A stretch of 64,000 bases of DNA from Acinetobacter sp. (lineage in GTDB: Bacteria > Pseudomonadota > Gammaproteobacteria > Pseudomonadales > Moraxellaceae): assembly GCA_031277915.1 (NCBI GenBank), contig JAITLL010000070.1, positions 49,524 to 113,523 on the forward strand, written 5' to 3'. A model generated the notes under the pieces. It did not search any database. It was given only the letters and a program-made list of their open reading frames with translations, and was not told the DNA's origin. The position numbers and the translations under genes were made by a program. Shown here piece by piece: positions 8,936-17,703 of this stretch. Within the stretch, counting starts at the first letter, position 1; each line of letters opens with the position of its first letter.

Positions 8936-9454
8936 ATGAAAATGAATATTTGGTTAGCAAGTGCATTAATCGCAACTTCTTCAATGGTAACAGTTGCACA
9001 TGCGGATAATGGTACACGTGTTGCAGCAACTTCAGCCCTCGGTAGTATCGTAGGTACAGCACTTGGTAAAAGTATGGGTGGCACAACTGGTGCGACTATT
9101 GGTGCTGCTTTAGGCGGTGCTGGTGGTGCAGCAGCTGCAAGTGACCGTCATAATCGTACAGAAGCTGCAATTGGTGGTGCGTTAGGTGGTGGTGCTGGCT
9201 ATAACGTCGGTAGAAATATGGGTGGTACAAATGGTGGCTATATTGGTGCCGCTGTAGGTGCTGCTGGTGGTTCAGCTTTAGGTCGTAAAGTTGGTCAAGA
9301 CCGTAACTACGATGACCGTTATGACCGTCGCTATAATCGCGATGACCGCCGTTACGATCGTCACTATGATCGAGAAGACCGTCGTTATTATAATGACCGT
9401 GCTTATTATCGTCATGATAATGGCTTACACCGTGGTTGGTATAAACACGACTAA
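8936..9454 (+). CDS. Glycine-zipper exported protein (second tandem copy)
   Basis: 172 residues with a signal peptide (VTVAHA), a glycine-zipper core nearly identical to the preceding paralogue (LGSIVGTALGKSMGGTTGAT), and a tail that differs from it. The tail is a degenerate repeat of Asp, Arg and Tyr (RYDRRYNRDDRRYDRHYD). The frame is open from 8912, but GGAG at 8925-8928 with seven-base spacing and the paralogue alignment favour the ATG at 8936. Probably an envelope protein. The charged, tyrosine-rich tail is its distinguishing feature. Function unknown. Confidence 0.75.
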   Translation: MKMNIWLASALIATSSMVTVAHADNGTRVAATSALGSIVGTALGKSMGGTTGATIGAALGGAGGAAAASDRHNRTEAAIGGALGGGAGYNVGRNMGGTNGGYIGAAVGAAGGSALGRKVGQDRNYDDRYDRRYNRDDRRYDRHYDREDRRYYNDRAYYRHDNGLHRGWYKHD

Positions 9455-9470
9455 TTGGTATACAGACATC

Positions 9471-9497
9471 AAAAAGCACCCTAGCGGTGCTTTTTTA
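9471..9497 (+). terminator. Rho-independent terminator
   Basis: AAAAAGCACC, loop, GGTGCTTTTTT just after the second glycine-zipper gene. Confidence 0.9.
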
Positions 9498-9512
9498 TTT
9501 GCATATTAAATT

Positions 9513-9568
9513 TATATCGAAATAAAACGATATACATGCACCTCTTTATATCGTATTATTTCGATATA
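9513..9568 (+). promoter_or_regulatory. Twin palindromic operators before the flavin oxidoreductase gene
   Basis: Two 22-base sites, 9513-9534 and 9547-9568. Each has perfect arms TATATCG and CGATATA around an 8-base AT spacer, with centres 34 bp apart. They lie 20-75 bases before the start codon, where a repressor dimer could block transcription. The regulator is not encoded next to the gene. Confidence 0.75.
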
Positions 9569-9588
9569 AAGTTTTTTGAGAATATCGC

Positions 9589-10593
9589 ATGCGATCACTT
9601 CAAGACACCAAATTTTCAATTTTAGAGCTTGCTCCCATTCGTGATGATAAAACCATTGAGTTTTCATTGCGTCATGCTTTAGAACTCGCCCAACATGCAG
9701 AAAAATTAGGTTATGACCGTTTTTGGCTTGCAGAACATCATAATATGGATGGAATTGCGAGTTCAGCAACCGCTGTTTTACTTGGCTTTATCGCGGCTCA
9801 TACCCAGCGCATTCGTTTAGGTTCAGGTGGAATCATGCTCCCGAACCATGCTCCTTTAGTGGTTGCAGAACAATTTGGTACGTTAGCTACCTTATATCCA
9901 AATCGTATCGAGCTAGGTTTAGGTCGTGCTCCGGGTACAGATCAGCTCACTATGCGGGCTTTACGTCGCGGGCATCAGGAAACAGAAGATCAATTTCCTA
10001 GAGACGTTGTCGAAATTTTGCAATATTTTAATGCCCCTCAAGCAGGTCAAAAAATTATTGCTACACCAGGCCAGAACACACATGTGCCAGTCTGGCTATT
10101 AGGTTCAAGCTTATTTAGCGCACAGCTAGCGGCCAGACTAGGATTGCCCTACTCATTTGCATCACATTTTGCTCCACGTATGCTTGGTCAAGCCATTGAG
10201 CTTTATCGTGAAAATTTCGAACCTTCTAAATATTTAGATAAACCTTATGTTTCAATGGGTGTGCCTGTTGTGGTTGCAAGTACAGATGAAGAAGCACACT
10301 TTTTGGCAACCAGTGCTTATCAACGTGTCTTAGGCTTAATTCGCGGTGAAAGCTTAAAACTCAAACCACCCGTTGAATCCATGCAGGGACTATGGAACAC
10401 AGCAGAACAGCTTTCTGTTGAAAATTTCTACAAGATGGCCCAAATTGGTTCAGTTGAAACTGTACGTTCAGGTTTACAAAAGCTTTTGAGTAAATATGAA
10501 GTCGATGAGTTTATTTTTACTTGTGATATCTATGATACAAATAAACGTTTAGACAGCTTTACTCAATTAATGCAAGTGAAATCAGCAAACTAA
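9589..10593 (+). CDS. Luciferase-like flavin-dependent oxidoreductase (YhbW/MsnO8 type)
   Basis: 334 residues of the bacterial luciferase-like monooxygenase fold, which uses reduced flavin. Diagnostic segments are [16 protein letters not shown] near residue 45, [16 protein letters not shown] near 80, and [13 protein letters not shown] near 110. Relatives such as E. coli YhbW have no firmly assigned substrate. The start is ATG at 9589 with GAG eight bases upstream. The gene stands alone, between a terminator and a weak hairpin, behind two identical-arm palindromes, so it is probably inducible. Confidence 0.88.
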   Translation: MRSLQDTKFSILELAPIRDDKTIEFSLRHALELAQHAEKLGYDRFWLAEHHNMDGIASSATAVLLGFIAAHTQRIRLGSGGIMLPNHAPLVVAEQFGTLATLYPNRIELGLGRAPGTDQLTMRALRRGHQETEDQFPRDVVEILQYFNAPQAGQKIIATPGQNTHVPVWLLGSSLFSAQLAARLGLPYSFASHFAPRMLGQAIELYRENFEPSKYLDKPYVSMGVPVVVASTDEEAHFLATSAYQRVLGLIRGESLKLKPPVESMQGLWNTAEQLSVENFYKMAQIGSVETVRSGLQKLLSKYEVDEFIFTCDIYDTNKRLDSFTQLMQVKSAN

Positions 10594-10607
10594 CTAACAC
10601 CTAAAAT

Positions 10608-10636
10608 CTCATGCTTGAGCGTATATCAGGCATGAG
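10608..10636 (+). terminator. Weak hairpin after the flavin oxidoreductase gene
   Basis: Arms CTCATGC and GCATGAG are separated by 15 bases, with no U tract. Possible weak terminator. Confidence 0.35.
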
Positions 10637-10740
10637 GTAACCACCTATCTGAAAAGACTTTACCCAAACTCCTCACTTGGTTATTTATATTAAAACGATA
10701 AAAAACATCATAAATGAAAAACCAAAAGGACTTTTGGAAA

Positions 10741-11304
10741 ATGACTATTAACCTAAAAAATAATACTGCTAAATCAGCTACTTTTCAAAATACAGTTCAA
10801 GATTTTGATGCGTTTAGTGGTCAAATTCTATTATCAAATGTACTTAAAGAATTTGATTTTTCTAATTTAAATGTAGCCATTATTGGAACAAATCAAGAAA
10901 CCGTAACGCATTTAGAAAAAATTTGCCAACAAGCAAAATTTGTAACAGTATTTCAAATTACGCCGCATTTTATTTTGCCCCATAGTCAAATCGGCATACA
11001 TCGATTAATCACCCACCCTCTTATTGCAAAAAACCGGAGGCTATTCAACAACCGTATTAAAAGTATCTTGGCTTTACGTTTTCTTGAAACTCAAGTGTGT
11101 GAACCGTGGCTTAAACGACTTTTAACTCCTAACATAGCAAAAGCCAATAAAACATTTTTTAAATCTGACAACTACTATACCGCGCTACAAAGATCAAATT
11201 GTAAACTACAAACATGGCCCGTCGTAAAAATTACCCAAACTGCTATTTATAGTATGGATGGAATACAACATTCTGTTGATGTGATTATTAGAACAACATC
11301 TTAA
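10741..11304 (+). CDS. Baeyer-Villiger monooxygenase-like internal fragment
   Basis: 187 residues from ATG 10741; an in-frame ATG at 10714 has no ribosome-binding site. They match only the middle of flavin-containing Baeyer-Villiger monooxygenases. Present are the NADP-domain region (NVAIIGTNQETVTHL, then VFQITPHFILP) and the later segment with SDNYYTAL, NCKLQTWPVVKIT and DGIQHSVDVII. The sequence stops where a full enzyme would have ATGF. The FAD-binding N-terminus and the substrate domain are absent, and the usual second-Rossmann glycine motif is degraded to GTNQET. A neat terminator follows. Catalysis is unlikely: probably a remnant or a repurposed domain. Confidence 0.6.
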   Translation: MTINLKNNTAKSATFQNTVQDFDAFSGQILLSNVLKEFDFSNLNVAIIGTNQETVTHLEKICQQAKFVTVFQITPHFILPHSQIGIHRLITHPLIAKNRRLFNNRIKSILALRFLETQVCEPWLKRLLTPNIAKANKTFFKSDNYYTALQRSNCKLQTWPVVKITQTAIYSMDGIQHSVDVIIRTTS

Positions 11305-11310
11305 AAATAA

Positions 11311-11340
11311 AAAAGCATGGTTAATAACCATGCTTTTTTT
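11311..11340. terminator. Bidirectional terminator
   Basis: AAAAGCATGGTTA, short loop, TAACCATGCTTTTTTT. It serves the monooxygenase fragment on the plus strand and the end of pgaABCD on the minus strand. Confidence 0.9.
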
Positions 11341-11343
11341 AAC

Positions 11344-11808
11344 TCATTTCAAATCATATTTTATTAAATGTCCATGATCATCATAATGTAAGACAACACG
11401 CTGTGCCTTTTGTAATTCTGATAATGACTCTGTACTCACTGTAAATTGTGAAGCTAATAATTCAACAGAGCTATTGGGAGCCTTACTCCGTCGATCATCA
11501 CCATGAAATCTAAGCCAGTTATAACTCGCCCATAAAATTAGAACCAAGGCACTTAAACCAATTAAAAGAAGTAAATGCAGCAAAGTTTTTACTTCTGAAA
11601 TATTATTTACCCATACATAGTCATAAATGAGATGCCCCTCAAAAACCCATAAGACTAATGAAACAAGTGGGAAAAGTAGCCACATTAAGCAAATCCAACC
11701 AATAGTTTGTAAGGTGTAATTTGCTGCTTTATTTTTCACATATTCAGGTTGATCAATATAGTCAGGTATATCCAAGGCTTCTATTTCAGTACTTTTTTCA
11801 TTTTTCAT
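11344..11808 (-). CDS. pgaD: Poly-beta-1,6-N-acetylglucosamine biosynthesis protein PgaD
   Basis: 154 residues with two strong membrane helices (around residues 35-55 and 80-105) and a cytoplasmic tail. It is identified mainly as the last gene of pgaABCD; PgaD sequences are poorly conserved. In E. coli PgaD partners PgaC to form the inner-membrane polymerase and is stabilised by cyclic-di-GMP. Its start overlaps the pgaC stop by four bases (ATGA). It is slightly longer than the E. coli protein. Confidence 0.85.
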   Translation of the reverse strand: MKNEKSTEIEALDIPDYIDQPEYVKNKAANYTLQTIGWICLMWLLFPLVSLVLWVFEGHLIYDYVWVNNISEVKTLLHLLLLIGLSALVLILWASYNWLRFHGDDRRSKAPNSSVELLASQFTVSTESLSELQKAQRVVLHYDDHGHLIKYDLK

Positions 11809-13052
11809 GAATTATCTCCACGGAACCCGCGGTCTGGGCTAACCCAACGAGCACGCTTTTTCGTGTTAAATAAAGTTTTAGGCACTGCAACAACACTGGT
11901 AAACAAAGTCAGTAGCCAAAAAAATAAGGGATACCAAATTACCCAAAAATAATTCCTAAAAAATCGGCCACGGTCATAACGATGGTCTATCCATAAACTT
12001 ACCAAGAACTGTATTAGGCATGTTCCACCTAATATCACGCCATACCACTGTGGCATCAGTGAATTAATCTGAAATTGCTGAGGCAAATCAAAGAATAATC
12101 CCACAAAAAATAGAATAAAGATCAAAATCATGACATATGACCAAACAATGCTGACCAAAGCTTCCAGCATAACGGGCCACATACGACGTAGACGGATTTT
12201 GAACATTTTAGGGATGTATTCTAATAGTACTTCCACCCCACCTTGTGCCCAACGTAAACGCTGTTTCCACAGGCCTTTAAAAGTTTCAGGCATATAGATA
12301 TAACAAAGTGCTTGCGGAATATATTGAATATCCCAATGGTCCATTTGAAGTTTCCACGAGATATCAATATCTTCAGTAATTTTGTCATCAGACCAGAAAC
12401 CTACACGGACTAAGGCAGTTTTTCTAAAGGCTACAATGACACCCGATACCGTAAAAATACGACCATATGTCCGCTGTGCTCGCTTAATTAACCCAATAAT
12501 TGAAGAAAACTCACCCACCTGTAATTTTCCTAAAATACTTGAGCGATTTAAAATTCGAGGATTACCAGTGACAGCACCAATTCGTGGGAAGTTTAGAAAG
12601 GGTTGCATGAGCCAAAGAACAGCATGTGGATGCAGCAAAGCATCCCCATCAATACAAACTAAATATTCGTATTTACTTACCAATACACCCGATCTTAAAG
12701 CTACTGCCTTACCCTGGTTTTCTGCCAAGTGTACGACCCGTAATCGAGCATCCTGAGCCGCCAGTTCATCAAGAATTTCTGCAGTTCGGTCACTGCTACC
12801 GTCATTGACAGCAATAACTTCAAAATTTGGGTATTTTGTTTGCAAGGCATAGCGAATAGTCTGCCGCACCTGAGCTTCTTCATTAAAGCAAGGAATAATA
12901 ATGCTGCACCCTTCATTTGAAGGTTCAGGTAACTGCTGTTCATGATATTCCCGTTTAAAGAAAAACCAGAGCCCCCCTACCATCCAAGTCCAAGCCATAA
13001 GTAGCGGATATAAAAAGGCAAAAGCAAATAGAATATCGAGTAATACTCTCAT
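11805..13052 (-). CDS. pgaC: Poly-N-acetylglucosamine synthase (family 2 glycosyltransferase)
   Basis: 415 residues. Processive inner-membrane glycosyltransferase that polymerises UDP-GlcNAc into PNAG. An N-terminal helix is followed by the GT2 domain with NDGSSD near 83, the catalytic CIDGDALLHP segment near 135, a TEDID acid motif and the QRLRWAQGG polymerase signature. Further membrane helices follow. It starts within the stop of pgaB (TAATG), so translation is coupled along the operon. Confidence 0.95.
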   Translation of the reverse strand: MRVLLDILFAFAFLYPLLMAWTWMVGGLWFFFKREYHEQQLPEPSNEGCSIIIPCFNEEAQVRQTIRYALQTKYPNFEVIAVNDGSSDRTAEILDELAAQDARLRVVHLAENQGKAVALRSGVLVSKYEYLVCIDGDALLHPHAVLWLMQPFLNFPRIGAVTGNPRILNRSSILGKLQVGEFSSIIGLIKRAQRTYGRIFTVSGVIVAFRKTALVRVGFWSDDKITEDIDISWKLQMDHWDIQYIPQALCYIYMPETFKGLWKQRLRWAQGGVEVLLEYIPKMFKIRLRRMWPVMLEALVSIVWSYVMILIFILFFVGLFFDLPQQFQINSLMPQWYGVILGGTCLIQFLVSLWIDHRYDRGRFFRNYFWVIWYPLFFWLLTLFTSVVAVPKTLFNTKKRARWVSPDRGFRGDNS

Positions 13053-14881
13053 TACTTTTTCCCCTCAGTCGCGAGACCGGCAAAAGGCTGATACATCACC
13101 GAACTCGAATTTAAACTGAGCGGGTTATATAAGTATTGGTGGACATCTTTTGCATTTTCGGTGTTATAGCCATCAACACCAAATTTTTGAATACCTATAC
13201 GCTGAATATCAAAAAGTCCCTGTTGTACTTCTTGCCAAGCATTTTGCTGGTCATTTTCTGGCAATACCAAAGTCAGCATAATTCTTTGCTTATATTGCTT
13301 ATCAAGCGTATTTAAACGTTCTAAGACTTGTTTAAATTGTTTTTGCTTGCCCACAATATTAAATTTTAGATTCACTAAATCATGTTGGCTTAATAGTGAT
13401 TTTAAAAGCACTGGTAAATTTTCAATATGCTCCAAATCAGGTGTCAGCAATAAACTAAACTGAGCCTGATTACTCATATTTAAATAAGGCTTTACAGCAC
13501 TTTGAGTCAGTTGACTTACTTGTGCCAATTGCTTTACTTGTTCAACACAGCCGTTTTCTTTTAGAGTTACACTTTGCATTGCACAATTTAGAGAGTTTCC
13601 TGCATTGAGTTGGATACCACTTAAATTACTATTGAAACGTGCAATATCTTTGGCTAGGTCTGCCACTAAAAACGGTTTATTTTTTTGCGGATATGCGGGC
13701 AATTCTAAAATCACCGCCTGCCCTGCACGAGTTTGCGCCTGCCATAAACTACGGTTTAAAATATCTTGCTTAATGGGTAATTGAGTTGTTGGAAAATAAG
13801 CAGCATCATATTGCCCATCTCCGTCCTGATCATCTAAAGGCTTCAATACCAGTGTATTGTTTTTTAAGCTATAGAGATTGGATAACAGTACCCCTAGTTT
13901 TTGATCTGACTGAGTATTGGTTGAAGCAGATAATTGTTTTAAATCCATACTCACAAAATGTTTTGGTTGCTTATATAAATCTTTATCTGCAGAGTTCAAA
14001 ATACTAAGTAATGTCTCAGACAATTGTTCAGCTGTAGAATTATCAACCATGAGTGTACGTTTAAACGTCAGATCATTAATCTGATTTATCCCATCACGTC
14101 CTAGGCTAAAAGAAAAAGTGAAACCCGCTTGCTGAGCTAGTTTTTCTAATTGCTGATTTACAGCGCCATAAGGCCATACAATCGCTTTAGATTCCACGCC
14201 TAACTCGTTTTTCAACACATCATGAGATTTTTTTAGATCTTTCAAAATACGTTGCTGATATTCAAGATCTGTTTCATAACGCGCTTGTGATTTTAAATAC
14301 ATATAAGTAGTTGCTGCAGGTTGTTCGTTCCCTTGAGGGTTAGCCAATACGCCATGATGCAAATCGTCACTATGACTTGCAAACTCAGCTAAACCAGATG
14401 CTTGCATTTCCCGAACTTGTTTCCAATTGACCAAATTCCCTTGCCCATATGCCTCATAGCCAGCTTTTGTATTACCATTTAGCCAGCTGGTCGGGAGCGC
14501 AAATACCGCCGGAATCTGATATTGCTTGAGCAATGGAAATATACGGCTGTAACTACTTAAAGCACCATCATCAAAAGTTAATAGAATAGCGTTATGAGGT
14601 AGCTCCTTACCCTTCTGACGCGCCTCTTCAATATCTTTTAAGCGAATGGGCTTCCAGTCAGACTGACTGAGCCAGTCAAAGAATTGTGCTAAATTTTTAG
14701 TTTGAATCGCATAAATATCTCGGTCTCCCTCTTTTAAAACATCATCTCTGACATCATGAAAAGCTAAAGTCACCGTATTATTTTTTGGTAAATCTTTTTC
14801 CATCTGGGCATATGCACATTGCAGAGATAATAATGTTGAAGCCAAAGCACAGCTCAACATTTTCGACAATAAATTATTCAT
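13052..14881 (-). CDS. pgaB: Poly-N-acetylglucosamine N-deacetylase
   Basis: 609 residues. The N-terminal NodB-type polysaccharide deacetylase domain carries LLTFDDGALSSY and the metal-site segment FASHSDDLHHG. The C-terminal half corresponds to the PNAG-binding/glycosidase domain (IQLNAGNSLNCAMQ region). It partially deacetylates PNAG so that the polymer can be exported. The N-terminus has a cleavable signal (AYA then Q) but no good lipobox, unlike the E. coli lipoprotein, so anchoring may differ. One-base overlaps join it to pgaA and pgaC. Confidence 0.94.
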   Translation of the reverse strand: MNNLLSKMLSCALASTLLSLQCAYAQMEKDLPKNNTVTLAFHDVRDDVLKEGDRDIYAIQTKNLAQFFDWLSQSDWKPIRLKDIEEARQKGKELPHNAILLTFDDGALSSYSRIFPLLKQYQIPAVFALPTSWLNGNTKAGYEAYGQGNLVNWKQVREMQASGLAEFASHSDDLHHGVLANPQGNEQPAATTYMYLKSQARYETDLEYQQRILKDLKKSHDVLKNELGVESKAIVWPYGAVNQQLEKLAQQAGFTFSFSLGRDGINQINDLTFKRTLMVDNSTAEQLSETLLSILNSADKDLYKQPKHFVSMDLKQLSASTNTQSDQKLGVLLSNLYSLKNNTLVLKPLDDQDGDGQYDAAYFPTTQLPIKQDILNRSLWQAQTRAGQAVILELPAYPQKNKPFLVADLAKDIARFNSNLSGIQLNAGNSLNCAMQSVTLKENGCVEQVKQLAQVSQLTQSAVKPYLNMSNQAQFSLLLTPDLEHIENLPVLLKSLLSQHDLVNLKFNIVGKQKQFKQVLERLNTLDKQYKQRIMLTLVLPENDQQNAWQEVQQGLFDIQRIGIQKFGVDGYNTENAKDVHQYLYNPLSLNSSSVMYQPFAGLATEGKK

Positions 14882-17319
14882 TAAAAACGCCCTTCAAATC
14901 CGAAAATACCATAGGTATGTTGTTCACCATGTCCATCGTAAGGGTGATATTGCCAACCCACTCCATAATTAAGTTGCCAAGTCCGTGAGAGCTGCCATTG
15001 GTGTTGGTATTGCAAAGAATAGGTTGGCTTAGTCGAGTAATCAGCCTGTTTATATAGACCTACTCCAGCCTCAAAATGCTGTTTAAATGAGCGCTCATAC
15101 TCACGCCAGGTTATCCAGTCATGGCTTAAGTTCAACTCAGCGCTGTAATGAGAACTTGGACTAAAATAAGCGGTTTGATCTTGACTGTTACTGCCGTAAA
15201 AACCACGAACGGTGCCGTATGTCATATGGTGCGGCGCATCAAATAACTTTTCGCGCCAAAAAGTTGAAAATTCTTGTTGTTTATTACCATCACTAATATC
15301 AGTCAAACCATAACTTGCGCCAATCTGACGAGATTCATCTTTTTGCCATGTCAAAGCAGCTCGGTAAGATTGACCATCCTCTCCTGCATCAATAGCTTGT
15401 AGCGGAATATCTGCCTGACTGTTATATTGCAATTGATACTGCCAGTGATCGTTTAACCACTGTGACCAATCAACACGAACACCAGCTTGTCCGCCATCTG
15501 TACTTTGCGAAAAAATCGCTGACAATGCTTTACGGTTTGCTTGCCACTCGGCACCAACACCATAGCGCTGGTTATGGACATCACCAAAACGGTATTCTCC
15601 GTAACGGTCTTGATGCCAAGCAAATAACCGATAATTATCTTTTATCCACGGACTATTAAGGCGCGTCTCCATTTCACGGTCTTTTAAACCATTTTGACCA
15701 CTGACAGCATCACTATTATCTGCCTTACTTTGCCCCCAAGTGGTCGAGTGCGAGATGGTTGCTCTATCACGATCATCCAACTCTTTTCGACTTTTAATCA
15801 CTCCACTATCTTCAGGATAATATTGCAAAAGGTTTTCTGTATTTTTGCGCCATTCTGGAATATCGCCTAACGCTTGAGCATTTTGCATGTGGTTAATACG
15901 CGTATCTTTAGCGACCGGATCTAAACCATTTAAGCGAGAAATTGTTTTTTTAGCCTGTAAAGGTTTTTCTCTCCAACGCTCAACACGTGCGAGGTTATTC
16001 ACCAAACTTTCATTTGCAGGTGCAAGCTCTACTAATTTTTTAAAATGTTTTTCAGCTTGATCTAAATGATTGGCATAGGCTAAATGCATCCCTTGCAAAG
16101 CAATATAGTCATCACGATCAGGATGGCTAGCTTTATCTACACCTTTGGCTTGGCTATATTTATAAGTCGGAATAAGCCGATCAACTTCACTCAAAAGCTG
16201 TTCAGCTTCCTTATATTTTTCCTGTTCGATATAAGAATAATAAAGCCCCGTATACACGGTCATATCTGCATAATTCTTTTCCGTTAAAAGTGTTTTATAA
16301 GTAAGCTCGGCCTGCTTTGGTTTTTGCTCAGTCAAATAACTATCCGCAATTGCATGACGTACATATGCTGGTAATTTCTCAAGGGGAACATTTAACTTCG
16401 TAAAGTTATCTAAGACTGCTTGTGCCCGACCTCTAAAATCTAACGCATATAAATAATCGTAATGAAATCTTAAATAGTTAGGATCAGTAGTTTTCATCTG
16501 CTGTTGCATTTTTTGACCCTGCACCAGCACTGCGTCTAATTCGGCGAAACTTTCCGTATCAGATAAACCTTGACGATTTAGATATTTATAACGCGCAATT
16601 GCATTATTTACATGTTGAGAAAACTCACTGACTAGTAAAGTCTGCTGTAATTGCTCTATTTGCTCATTTTTTTCACTTGTCTGTAATAATTGCTGGGCCT
16701 TTTTATATGCACCTACAGCGATTAAATCATAAACATATTCTTGTAAAACTGATGAAGATTTTGGCTTTTGCTGATAAGCATGCTCAATTGTATTTAGAGC
16801 ATCTACAGGTAAATTTAACAATCGGTAAGCGTAGGCGACTCGTACCAACTGATCAGCAGTTAAACCTTTAATATTGATGTTCGATAACTGAGTTTTCGCA
16901 TTTGCTGTGTCCTGAGCTTCAGCATACAAAACCGATAATAAAATACGTCCATCAACTGACTTTTGAATATTGAACTTATTTGACCAATCAATTGCAGTTT
17001 TAAAATGTTTAAAATCACGGAAATTCTGAATTAAAGGCAGCTGTGCATATTCTGGAAAATTCACATAATTAATATTTTCCAAAAAATATGTAAAACTCAT
17101 TAGATCCTTTTTTTCACCGGACATAATAACCAAATAATCCGCAAGTAATTTTTGATCATGTGGATAGCTTTTTAACAATTGATCTAGTTGAGATACAGCT
17201 TGTTGCGTTTGTCCTGCTCTATAATTTTGAATAGCTTGCTCACGCAACACATCAACTTGAGCTGCATATAAATGAATTGGCAAGAGATATACCAATGAAA
17301 AAACACATTTTTTTAGCAT
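14881..17319 (-). CDS. pgaA: PNAG export outer-membrane porin PgaA
   Basis: 812 residues: a signal peptide, roughly 480 residues of TPR helices in the periplasm, then a C-terminal beta-barrel of alternating aromatic strands ending in Phe (FGFEGRF). The barrel lets partially deacetylated poly-N-acetylglucosamine cross the outer membrane, while the TPR part binds PgaB and the polymer. First gene of pgaABCD, which makes the biofilm matrix polymer. The promoter region upstream is AT-rich, with no obvious operator. Confidence 0.94.
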   Translation of the reverse strand: MLKKCVFSLVYLLPIHLYAAQVDVLREQAIQNYRAGQTQQAVSQLDQLLKSYPHDQKLLADYLVIMSGEKKDLMSFTYFLENINYVNFPEYAQLPLIQNFRDFKHFKTAIDWSNKFNIQKSVDGRILLSVLYAEAQDTANAKTQLSNINIKGLTADQLVRVAYAYRLLNLPVDALNTIEHAYQQKPKSSSVLQEYVYDLIAVGAYKKAQQLLQTSEKNEQIEQLQQTLLVSEFSQHVNNAIARYKYLNRQGLSDTESFAELDAVLVQGQKMQQQMKTTDPNYLRFHYDYLYALDFRGRAQAVLDNFTKLNVPLEKLPAYVRHAIADSYLTEQKPKQAELTYKTLLTEKNYADMTVYTGLYYSYIEQEKYKEAEQLLSEVDRLIPTYKYSQAKGVDKASHPDRDDYIALQGMHLAYANHLDQAEKHFKKLVELAPANESLVNNLARVERWREKPLQAKKTISRLNGLDPVAKDTRINHMQNAQALGDIPEWRKNTENLLQYYPEDSGVIKSRKELDDRDRATISHSTTWGQSKADNSDAVSGQNGLKDREMETRLNSPWIKDNYRLFAWHQDRYGEYRFGDVHNQRYGVGAEWQANRKALSAIFSQSTDGGQAGVRVDWSQWLNDHWQYQLQYNSQADIPLQAIDAGEDGQSYRAALTWQKDESRQIGASYGLTDISDGNKQQEFSTFWREKLFDAPHHMTYGTVRGFYGSNSQDQTAYFSPSSHYSAELNLSHDWITWREYERSFKQHFEAGVGLYKQADYSTKPTYSLQYQHQWQLSRTWQLNYGVGWQYHPYDGHGEQHTYGIFGFEGRF

Positions 17320-17703
17320 TTTGAGAATCGGATAGTCCCATATCGAGATGAGAAATTATAATTAAAATTGAATATTTAATCTCACAAAGACCAAATAGTG
17401 TGATCTAATTATCACTTTATAAATTTTAGAAATTAATTTTGATTTTTTAAAATGTTTAGAAAAAATAAATAATTAGATTTTTTATTCTTCTTTTATCTAA
17501 TACATTTCTTTTCAAAAATCTAATTTTATCTCACAAACTCAATGTAAAAAGTCTACGTGCCGATAACTAATTAGAAACCATTTATTAACTTAGCGTTTTA
17601 TATTTAAAACTTTTATTTTTATTGTGTTTTATTTTTAAAACCATTCAATTTGCTCATATCAACAACAACCAAATTGAATGGTTTAAATAAACAATTGATT
17701 TAA
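17320..17703. other. AT-rich intergenic region between pgaA and ppsR
   Basis: 384 bp holding the pga promoter side and the ppsR terminator. Very AT-rich, with long A and T tracts around 17400-17640 that could bend DNA or bind H-NS-like proteins. No open frame or RNA gene is recognised. Confidence 0.5.
17638..17684 (-). terminator. Terminator downstream of ppsR
   Basis: Perfect 15-base arms (AAACCATTCAATTTG and its complement) around a 17-base loop. On the minus strand it is followed by a T-rich tract, 20 bases after the ppsR stop. Confidence 0.75.

Noticed and set aside
9310-9420. Short tandem repeat in the second glycine-zipper gene
   Set aside because: It is coding repetition of Asp-Arg-Tyr codons, irregular in unit length; not a CRISPR or satellite array.
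9096-9479. 127-codon His-rich open frame on the minus strand
   Set aside because: Antisense to the glycine-zipper gene; the His/Tyr/Leu bias is what the complement of Gly/Ala/Asp/Arg codons produces. Similar shadows occur opposite the first copy.
12382-12756. 124-codon open frame on the plus strand
   Set aside because: Antisense to pgaC, whose glycosyltransferase motifs are intact.
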